Position numbers and translations under genes: made by a program
NCBI GenBank assembly: GCA_039920165.1
Contig: JBDSEG010000177.1
Location: 1-15,327 of the forward strand
DNA from: JBDSEG01 sp039920165
GTDB lineage: Bacteria > Pseudomonadota > Gammaproteobacteria > Burkholderiales > Burkholderiaceae_C
Length of the DNA stretch: 15,327 bases
Reading direction: 5' to 3'
In this document: positions 1 through 6,550 of the stretch, in pieces
Layout: the number at the start of each line of letters is the position of its first letter
Position numbering within the stretch: position 1 is the first letter of the stretch
Notes under the pieces: model-generated
What the model saw: only the letters and a program-made list of their open reading frames with translations
What the model was told of the DNA's origin: nothing
Databases searched by the model: none

Positions 1-398
1 TCTCGCGGCTGATGAAGCGCGGCGTGGCCGGCGTCGTGACCGACGGCGGGTTCCGGGATTCCCCCGACATCGGCGCGCTGCCGTTTCCCGCTTATCACCA
101 GCGGCCCGCCGCGCCCACCAACCTCACCTTGCACCAGGCGCTCGACATCGACGTGCCCATCGGCTGCGGGGATGCGCCGGTCTGGCCGGGCGACATCGTG
201 GTCGGCGACGCCGAGGGCGTGGTCGTGATCCCGGCCGGCATCGCCGACGAGATCGCCGCGGAAGCGACCGAGATGACCGCGTTCGAGGACTTCGTCCAGG
301 AACGCGTGCTCGCCGGCCGCAGCATCCTCGGCCTGTACCCTCCCGACGAGGCGAGCCGCGCCGACTTCGCAACCTGGCGTGCGGCGAACGGCCGCTGA
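1..398 (+). CDS. RraA-family aldolase/decarboxylase, 3' part (5' end outside window)
   Basis: The reading frame is open from the first bases of the window (codons in phase with position 3) to TGA at 396-398, so the gene is cut by the window edge and about 130 C-terminal residues are visible. The ATG at 12 is probably internal. It carries the RraA-fold signature GVVTDGGFRDS, in which the Arg-Asp pair corresponds to the substrate- and metal-binding residues of 4-hydroxy-4-methyl-2-oxoglutarate aldolases, and the strand GDIVVGDAEGVVVIP typical of the family. Members are about 210-240 residues long, so roughly half is missing. Known activities are divalent-metal-dependent retro-aldol cleavage of 4-hydroxy-2-oxo diacids and oxaloacetate decarboxylation. 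It lies 45 bp upstream of the receptor gene and is probably cotranscribed with it, so a role in cleaving a 2-oxo acid made by this cluster is a reasonable inference. The exact substrate cannot be read from sequence. Confidence 0.85.
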   Translation, partial: SRLMKRGVAGVVTDGGFRDSPDIGALPFPAYHQRPAAPTNLTLHQALDIDVPIGCGDAPVWPGDIVVGDAEGVVVIPAGIADEIAAEATEMTAFEDFVQERVLAGRSILGLYPPDEASRADFATWRAANGR

Positions 399-443
399 CC
401 CCGGACATGCTTCCGATCGACCTGACCTGAACCCGGAGACTCC

Positions 444-1457
444 ATGAACCGTCGACCCTTCATTGCCCAGCTCGCCGCCGTTGCGGCAGTCGTCGCGCTC
501 GCCGCCGCGCCGAGTCGTGCGCAGGACAACTGGCCGACCAAGCCGGTGCACATCGTGAGCCCGTTCCCGGCTGGAGGAACGAGCGATGTGATGGCGCGCA
601 TGGTCGGCGAGGCGCTGTCCAGGGAACTCGGCCAGCAGTTCATCGTCGACAACATCGGTGGCGCCGGCGGCACCATCGGGACGCTGCGCGCCGCCAAGAT
701 GGCGCCCGACGGCTACACCATCGTGCAGACCGGCGTCGGCCAGAACGCGGTCGCGCACGGCCTCGACCCCAAGCTGGGGTACGACTCGATGCGCGACTTC
801 ATCCACCTGGCGCAGCTGCACTCCGGTCCCAATGTGCTGGTGGTCCATCCGAGCACGCCGTTCACGAGCTTCGCTCAGCTGGTCGACTTCGTTCGCAAGA
901 ACCCGGGCAAGCTGAACTACGGCTATACGCACGCGGCGTCGGGCCACATGGCGATGGAGCTGCTGAAGATCGAGGCGAGCAAGTGCCCGCCCGGCGTGAA
1001 GACCTGCAACGGATTCTTCATGGTCGGCATCCCGTACCGCGGCGGCGGGCCGATGATGCAGGACCTGCTGGGCGGCCAGATTCCGCTCATGTTCATCAAC
1101 CAGGACACCGCCTTGCCGCATGTGCGCGCCGGCAAGCTGCGCGCGCTGGCGGTGACGAGTCTGCAGCGCAATCCGCTGTACCCTGACGTGCCGACCATCG
1201 CCGAGAGCGGCTTCCCGGGCTTCCAGGCGCTGTCGTGGTCTGGGCTGTCGGCCATCAAGGGAACGCCGCAGCCGATCGTCGACAAGCTCGAGGCGACGCT
1301 GCGCAAGATCATGACCTCGCCCGAGATCAAGCAGCGGCTCGAGACCATCGGCTTCGTCGTGCCACCGCCGGGTGCGAAGGCCTATACCGATTTCGTGAAG
1401 AGCGAGCTCGACCTGTGGACCCGCGTGATCCGCACCGCGGGCATCAAGCCGGAGTGA
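444..1457 (+). CDS. Bug-family (TctC-like) periplasmic carboxylate-binding receptor
   Basis: This 337-residue protein is the extracytoplasmic solute receptor type of tripartite tricarboxylate transporters (Bug family), which is heavily expanded in Burkholderiales. Residues 1-26 form a Sec signal peptide: NRR, a hydrophobic core, then SRA before Gln27. Family motifs follow in order: PVHIVSPFPAGGTSD (34-48), GGAGGTIG (72-79), PDGYT (88-92), IPYRGGGPMMQDLLGGQI (196-213) and LPHVRAGKLRALAVTS (224-239). GGAG at 435-438 is a suitable ribosome-binding site for the ATG at 444. Bug receptors bind carboxylates or other small polar ligands. Its place just before a galactarate/talarate dehydratase gene suggests an aldarate or related diacid. 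No membrane components (TctA/TctB) are in the window, as is usual for orphan Bug receptors. The mature protein has exactly two cysteines, Cys181 and Cys188, both inside a short insertion (see findings). Confidence 0.93.
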   Translation: MNRRPFIAQLAAVAAVVALAAAPSRAQDNWPTKPVHIVSPFPAGGTSDVMARMVGEALSRELGQQFIVDNIGGAGGTIGTLRAAKMAPDGYTIVQTGVGQNAVAHGLDPKLGYDSMRDFIHLAQLHSGPNVLVVHPSTPFTSFAQLVDFVRKNPGKLNYGYTHAASGHMAMELLKIEASKCPPGVKTCNGFFMVGIPYRGGGPMMQDLLGGQIPLMFINQDTALPHVRAGKLRALAVTSLQRNPLYPDVPTIAESGFPGFQALSWSGLSAIKGTPQPIVDKLEATLRKIMTSPEIKQRLETIGFVVPPPGAKAYTDFVKSELDLWTRVIRTAGIKPE

Positions 1458-1462
1458 CGTGC

Positions 1463-2668
1463 TTGGAACCGTCGCAGCACGCGCCGCGCGCGATGGCCGC
1501 CAACCCGATCGCCGCGGGACTGCCGCCCGGTGCGGCGAGCACCGACCGCATCGAATGGATCCGGCTCTCGCTCGTCTTCCTGCCCCTGGCCACACCGATC
1601 AGCGACGCCAAGGTGCTCACCGGAAGGCAGAAGCCGCTGACCGAAATCGCCTTCGTCTTCGCCGAGTTGCGGACCCGCGCCGGCCACGCCGGCATCGGCT
1701 TCTCGTACAGCAAGCGCGCCGGTGGCCGCGGCCTGTACGAGCATTCGAAGGAGGTGGCCGAAAACCTTGTCGGCGAGGATCCGAACGATATCGCGCGGCT
1801 GTGGGACAAGCTCGTCTGGGCCGGCGCCTCGGTCGGCCGCAGCGGCTTGGCGACGCAGGCGATCGCCGCCTTCGACATCGCGCTGTGGGACTGCAAGGCT
1901 CGTCGCGCCTGTCTGCCGCTGGCGAAGCTGCTGGGCGCGCACCGCGACTCGGTCGCCTGCTACAACACCTCGGGCGGCTTTTTGTCGACGCCCCTGCCCG
2001 AAGTGCTGCTCAATGTCGAGGCGCTGCTCGAACGCGGCATCGGTGGCATCAAGATCAAGGTCGGCCAGCCCGACCCGATGATTGACCTGGCGCGCGTGCA
2101 GGCGGTGCACAAGCTCATCGACGGACGGGTCGGCCTGATGATCGATGCCAACCAGCAATGGGACCGCGTCACCGCGCAACGCTTCGGCCGGCTGGTCGAG
2201 CCGCTCGACCTCGTGTGGATCGAGGAGCCGCTCGACGCCTACGACGCCGAGGGCCACGCCGCACTGGCGGCGCTGCTCGTTACGCCGATCGCGAGCGGCG
2301 AGATGCTGACCAGCGTGGCCGAGCACGCCGAACTGATCCGCCAGCGCAGCGTCGATTTCATCCAGCCCGATGCGCCGCGCGTCGGCGGCATCACGCCAAT
2401 GCTGAGGATCATGGCGCTGGCCGACCAGGCGCGCCTGCGCATGGCGCCGCATTTCGCGATGGAGCTGCATGTGCACCTCGCGGCTGCCTATCCGCACGAG
2501 CCGTGGGTCGAGCATTTCGAGTGGCTGGAGCCGCTGTTCGACGAACGCCTCGTGATCGAGGGCGGGCGAATGCAATTGCCGAACCGCCCCGGCATCGGCA
2601 TCAGCCTGAGCGAACAGGCGCGGCGCTGGACCGTCGCCAGCGCCGAGTTCGGCCAGCGGGTCGATTGA
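1463..2668 (+). CDS. L-talarate/galactarate dehydratase, enolase superfamily
   Basis: A mandelate racemase/muconate lactonizing enzyme-type member of the enolase superfamily, predicted to remove water from galactarate and/or L-talarate to give a 4-deoxy-5-oxo-glucarate. Numbered from the TTG at 1463 (401 codons), the catalytic KIK motif is at 197-199, the metal ligands are Asp228 (DANQQW), Glu254 (WIEEP) and Glu280 (ASGE), and the acid/base His330 is in APHFAMEL. The spacing of these five residues matches the Lys197, Asp226, Glu252, Glu278, His328 set I recall for the Salmonella enzyme. Segments such as CYNTSGGF, WIEEPLDAYD, QPDAPRVGGI and HFEWL are also family-like. Start choice: GGAG at 1451-1454 sits 8 bases before the TTG at 1463. 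The ATG at 1493 is an alternative (391 residues) but has no visible ribosome-binding site. The gene begins 5 bp after the receptor stop codon, so the two are probably translated from one mRNA. Confidence 0.9.
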   Translation: MEPSQHAPRAMAANPIAAGLPPGAASTDRIEWIRLSLVFLPLATPISDAKVLTGRQKPLTEIAFVFAELRTRAGHAGIGFSYSKRAGGRGLYEHSKEVAENLVGEDPNDIARLWDKLVWAGASVGRSGLATQAIAAFDIALWDCKARRACLPLAKLLGAHRDSVACYNTSGGFLSTPLPEVLLNVEALLERGIGGIKIKVGQPDPMIDLARVQAVHKLIDGRVGLMIDANQQWDRVTAQRFGRLVEPLDLVWIEEPLDAYDAEGHAALAALLVTPIASGEMLTSVAEHAELIRQRSVDFIQPDAPRVGGITPMLRIMALADQARLRMAPHFAMELHVHLAAAYPHEPWVEHFEWLEPLFDERLVIEGGRMQLPNRPGIGISLSEQARRWTVASAEFGQRVD

Positions 2669-2681
2669 ACTCACGCTGCCG

Positions 2682-2882
2682 ATGGAACGTCGCAAGCTGA
2701 AGGTCGGCCTGCCGATCACGCCGGAGGAGTTCGACGCGCTGTCGGATGCGCAGCTCGAGCGGCTCGTTCCCAAGGTCTACCGCGAATTCTTTCCCGGCAA
2801 GGATTTCTGCGCCGACGGCTATTTCTATCTGCACGACGGCAGCGCCTGGAGTTTCTACAAAGGCGATCTGCTCGACGGCTGA
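2682..2882 (+). CDS. Small protein of unknown function, 66 residues
   Basis: I do not recognise this protein. It starts 13 bp after the dehydratase stop codon in the same direction, without an obvious ribosome-binding site, so translational coupling is likely. Codon third positions are strongly G/C, as in the neighbouring genes, which argues that it is a real gene rather than a chance open frame. The sequence is charged and soluble-looking. It has a basic start (ERRKLK), an acidic helix-like stretch PEEFDALSDAQLERL (residues 13-27), a single Cys, and an aromatic-rich C-terminal half (FFPGKDF, DGYFYLHDG, WSFYKG). There is no signal peptide or membrane segment. It could be the last gene of the catabolic operon or an accessory to the downstream haem fusion protein; the sequence does not decide. 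Confidence 0.6.
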   Translation: MERRKLKVGLPITPEEFDALSDAQLERLVPKVYREFFPGKDFCADGYFYLHDGSAWSFYKGDLLDG

Positions 2883-2992
2883 GGGCGGGGTTTCCCCCCG
2901 AATCATCAACTCTCGGGATGGGCGCTGCGCCGCGGCCCGGTATGTTCCTAGCCGTCGAACCAAAGCGGTCGGGGAACCGGGGGAGCACTCGA

Positions 2993-5900
2993 ATGGCAGC
3001 CAAACGAAGCGCCGGTCTGGGCGGCATGACGAACCTGAGCGTCATCGCGCCCATCAAGTCTGGAATGGTCGTCGGCTTCGAGCCGATCAGCTATCTGGAG
3101 CGGCTGCGCAAGGTGCTCGATGCGCTGCAATCGGCGCGCCAGAACATTCGTGAATCCGAGCTTCGCGCGCCGTATTTTCCGGATGCGGTCGGACGCTTCG
3201 GGATCATCCATCACTTCCGATATGCGATCGTCCCGCCCGTTCCCGAAGCGGCCGTGCAGCCGCATGACGGGGTCTGGCGGCTGTCGCTCAACGTGACCTT
3301 CGACGGCGGCTGGGAGCCGTATATGCGGGTCATCTACCGCGACCTCGGGACCTTGCTCGACCTGCTGTTCTGCCACAGCGACAGCTATCCCGGATCGTGC
3401 CGGTCGCGCTTCGAGACCTACTGCCGCTGGGTGCGCGAGAACGAGGTCGAGGGCGGACTCTTCTATACCGATTCGTCGGCCACGCTGACCGACCAGGACT
3501 ATCTCGCCAGGGTCGAAAAGGTCCAGCGGGAATCGAGGAGCCCGGTGGCGGCCGACCTCGAGATCGCCCGCCTCGCAACCCCCGACGCATCGGCGCAGGT
3601 GAAGGCGGCGCTGGCGGCGGCGACGAAGAACCCCGTCGACTCGCTCGTGCTCCCGCTGCGCACGCTCAAGGGCTTGTACCGGTTGTCGCTCTATTTTCCC
3701 AAGGGAAGTGATCCTCAGCACGACGGCGGCGGGGACCTCGGCACGCTGCGGCGCTTCGCGCGCTCAGTGCTGGAAGGACCGATCGAGGTGATCAAGTGCC
3801 TTGACGGACAGCCCGAGGGGCCTGATAAAAAGAAGTGGATGAAGTTGAGGGCCAACTTCACCGACGAGCTCGACTGGCTGGTGTACGCAGACCCCGATCC
3901 GGCCGCGACCGTCGCGCCGCCGAACTACAGCGCGGGCGCGCTGCAGGCGCACGTCTTCGGCAGCGACGAGAAGATGACCCACGGCTGCGTGCTGCTGCTC
4001 GCTGTCGAGAATGCGAACCAGGCCATCGGCAACCTCGCGGCGCAGGTTTCGCTGTGCGGGCCGGTGCCCGCTGGCGGCATCGGCCGGCTCGTCGCGTTCA
4101 CGTCCGCCGGGCTGGAGAAGCTGGGGATCGCGCCGGACCGCCTGAAGGCTTTGCCGCAGGAATTTCTCGACGGCATGGAAGCGCGCAGTGCCCTGCTGGG
4201 CGATGTGCGCGGCAACCATCCCGACCGCTGGCGCCGCCCGCTCGCCTACGGCGCCGGCCCCAGCGGGCCGCGCATCGACATGGGTTCGGTGCATGTGCTG
4301 ATCCAGCTGCGCCTGTCTGACGCCGCGGAGCTGGCGTCCGACCTGCACCCGCGCCTGAATGCGGCGATCGACGTCATGGCCACCGCGAGCACCGGACTGC
4401 GCGTGCTTGCGGTGCAGCCGACCCGCAGCTACCGCACGAATGACGTCACGACCGGACACTTCGACTTTGCCGACGGCCTGAGCCAGCCGAAGATCGTCGT
4501 GCCCCGTCCCCCCGCACAGCCTGGCACGCACAGCGATGCCGTGAGCCCGGGCGAACTGCTGCTCGGCCACGGCACCGATCGCGGCGATCAGCCGCATCCC
4601 CAGATCGAACGGCTCCTCTTCGACGGCAGCTTTCTGGTGATTCGCAAACTGCGCCAGCGGGTCGACCATATCGCTGCGGCGCTGGCTGCCGTGCCCGAGG
4701 CCGAGCGCGACGACATGCTGGCGCTGATGATGGGCCGGCGCAAGGACGGCACGCCGCTCGTCGCCGGCGTGGCCGCAGGTAGCAACGACTTCAGCTATGC
4801 CACGCCGGCCGCAAGCGATGCCTGTCCGTTCCATTCGCACATCCGCCGCGCCAACCCGCGCGACGGCCGCGACTACACGCCGCGCATCCTGCGTCGCGGC
4901 ATGTCGTACGGGCCGAAGTCGGAAACCAACCTCGACGACGAGCGCGGCGTGGTATTCATGGCGTACTGCGCGAGCATCTCCGAGCAGTTCGAAACCCTGC
5001 AGCGCTGGATGGCCGGCGGCAACAGCAGCGGCGTCGGCTCGGCGCAGAGCGACCCCTTCCTAGCCGTTCCGCACAAGGGCGATCCGCGCACCTTCCGCTG
5101 TCTGGACAAGACGGGCAAGAGAGTGCTGCGCATCGACCTGGGCGACAAGCCCTGGGTCGAACTGCAATGGGGCCTGTACCTCTTCGTCCCCTCGCTCGCC
5201 GTGCTGGGTGCGCTCGGCAGCTTCCGCGTAGCGAAGGTAGTGCCGGCGTCCGCACCGGCGCCGATCCCGGTCGAGACCGGTGCGCAGCGCCAGGCCCGCA
5301 TCGACGAGGAAGAGCGCGAGCGCGTGCGCCAGTGCCTGGACGATCCCGAGCGTGCGCCCGCGGCCTGGAAGCTCGTGCGAGACGGCTCGCCGCGCGCGCC
5401 ACAGAACACGCCCTACGGCCATCTGCTCGGGCGCCTTCCGGACGTGATGAGGGCACTGAAGGACCACGCCGCTAAGGAGTATTCGGTTGCCGGCTACGGC
5501 AAGCGAATGGAACAGTCGATCGGGCTGAATCTGCTCGGCCTGGACCCCGGGCCGGAGCGCGACGCACAACTCGCCCTCAACAAGGCGGTCGAGGCCATCA
5601 AAGAGGCAGAGGCTTTCCACGACGCCACCGGCGTTGTCGAGAAGGTGCTGAAACAGTTTTTGCCGCTTCCGTCTGTCGACGTTCCGCCGCCGCCGGGCGA
5701 ATTGCTGCGCACGCCGATCGACCTCGTGACTTTCAGCGATCACGTGATGGCGGGGCTGTGCAGGCTGTGGATCGGTCTGCCCGACGACCTTCCCCCGAGC
5801 ACGGACCCGGTGATGCAAGCCGGCGGCCGGCTCGAAGAGAACACCGGAGTGCCGCGCTGCCCGGGCAATTTCGCGACCGCTTCGCGCTATATCTTTGCGC

Positions 5901-6550
5901 CGCATCCGCGCACTGGTGTCGAGGCGGCAGGGCAGACGCAGGGTTTGGCGGTGCGCAAGGCTGTCGAGGATTGGTTGGCCCGCAAACCCCAGAAGCTCGG
6001 CTCGCTGGCGAGGGACATCAAGCTTCTCCTCGGCGATGCGGTGACCGACCGTCAGTTCGCGCTCGTCCTGGCCGGCGTGCTGCTCGGTTTTCCGCCGACG
6101 GTGCAGGGCAACTTCATCCGCACGCTGGAAACCTGGATCAAGGACGGAACCTTGTGGCACCACCAGCAGGCTTTGTTCCAGCAGCTCGATGGCCCGGCGG
6201 CCACCTATCATCAGGCGAAGCTAGCGCTGCGCGACGAACTCTTCGCGACCATGCGCAAGCGTCCGGTGCCGGAAATGCTGTGGCGCAGCCCGGTGCGCAA
6301 CGGCGAGCCGGACCTCGCGCCGTCGAGTCGCGTCGTTCTCGGCATCACCTCGGCGCTGACCGATACGAAGGCACCCAACGAACTGATGTTCGGCCGCGAT
6401 GGCAAGGACGCCGCAAAGGCGACCGTGCACGGGTGTCCCGGCTACGAGATGGCGACCGGTGTCCTGCTGGCGATGCTTGCTGGGCTGCTGCAGGCCGGAA
6501 CGTTGCGGCCGACCGGCTCGCCCGTGCTGCTGATCCTCACGCAGGGCTGA
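2993..6550 (+). CDS. DyP-type haem peroxidase fused to a C-terminal cytochrome P450-like module
   Basis: This protein is 1185 residues long. The start at 2993 is chosen because GGGAG (2981-2985) lies 7 bases upstream; earlier in-frame ATGs (2918, 2942) lack one. Residues about 10-300 form a domain I cannot name, possibly ferredoxin-like, with FDGGWEPYMRVIYRD near 103-117 and no haem motif. Residues about 315-745 are a DyP peroxidase: DFADG with catalytic Asp494, DGSFLVIRKLRQ (544-555), CPFHSHIRRANPR with proximal haem ligand His616, RRGMSYG with distal Arg635, and MAYCASISEQFETLQRW. A Pro/Ala-rich then charged linker (about 750-785) leads to a P450-like module of about 400 residues: NTPYGHLLG, YSVAGYGKRM, helix-I-like LAGVLLGFPPTVQG (1026-1039), EMLWRSP (1094-1100) and HGCPG with probable thiolate ligand Cys1148. 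There is no signal peptide, so it is probably cytoplasmic with two haems. The DyP call is firm. The P450 call is good but the module is diverged. The substrate is unknown. Confidence 0.88.
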   Translation: MAAKRSAGLGGMTNLSVIAPIKSGMVVGFEPISYLERLRKVLDALQSARQNIRESELRAPYFPDAVGRFGIIHHFRYAIVPPVPEAAVQPHDGVWRLSLNVTFDGGWEPYMRVIYRDLGTLLDLLFCHSDSYPGSCRSRFETYCRWVRENEVEGGLFYTDSSATLTDQDYLARVEKVQRESRSPVAADLEIARLATPDASAQVKAALAAATKNPVDSLVLPLRTLKGLYRLSLYFPKGSDPQHDGGGDLGTLRRFARSVLEGPIEVIKCLDGQPEGPDKKKWMKLRANFTDELDWLVYADPDPAATVAPPNYSAGALQAHVFGSDEKMTHGCVLLLAVENANQAIGNLAAQVSLCGPVPAGGIGRLVAFTSAGLEKLGIAPDRLKALPQEFLDGMEARSALLGDVRGNHPDRWRRPLAYGAGPSGPRIDMGSVHVLIQLRLSDAAELASDLHPRLNAAIDVMATASTGLRVLAVQPTRSYRTNDVTTGHFDFADGLSQPKIVVPRPPAQPGTHSDAVSPGELLLGHGTDRGDQPHPQIERLLFDGSFLVIRKLRQRVDHIAAALAAVPEAERDDMLALMMGRRKDGTPLVAGVAAGSNDFSYATPAASDACPFHSHIRRANPRDGRDYTPRILRRGMSYGPKSETNLDDERGVVFMAYCASISEQFETLQRWMAGGNSSGVGSAQSDPFLAVPHKGDPRTFRCLDKTGKRVLRIDLGDKPWVELQWGLYLFVPSLAVLGALGSFRVAKVVPASAPAPIPVETGAQRQARIDEEERERVRQCLDDPERAPAAWKLVRDGSPRAPQNTPYGHLLGRLPDVMRALKDHAAKEYSVAGYGKRMEQSIGLNLLGLDPGPERDAQLALNKAVEAIKEAEAFHDATGVVEKVLKQFLPLPSVDVPPPPGELLRTPIDLVTFSDHVMAGLCRLWIGLPDDLPPSTDPVMQAGGRLEENTGVPRCPGNFATASRYIFAPHPRTGVEAAGQTQGLAVRKAVEDWLARKPQKLGSLARDIKLLLGDAVTDRQFALVLAGVLLGFPPTVQGNFIRTLETWIKDGTLWHHQQALFQQLDGPAATYHQAKLALRDELFATMRKRPVPEMLWRSPVRNGEPDLAPSSRVVLGITSALTDTKAPNELMFGRDGKDAAKATVHGCPGYEMATGVLLAMLAGLLQAGTLRPTGSPVLLILTQG

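Noticed and set aside
1235..1462. N-terminal extension of the dehydratase frame back into the receptor gene
   Set aside because: The extension overlaps the receptor coding sequence in another frame and reads as low-quality Ala/Arg/Asp sequence. The dehydratase homology begins after about 1540.
2885..2900. GGGG-TTT-CCCC hairpin after the 66-residue gene as a terminator
   Set aside because: The stem is only four perfect pairs with a three-base loop and there is no T-run after it.
2918..2992. Earlier start for the DyP-P450 protein at ATG 2918 or 2942
   Set aside because: Neither has a ribosome-binding site, whereas the ATG at 2993 has GGGAG seven bases upstream. The extra 25 residues look non-coding.
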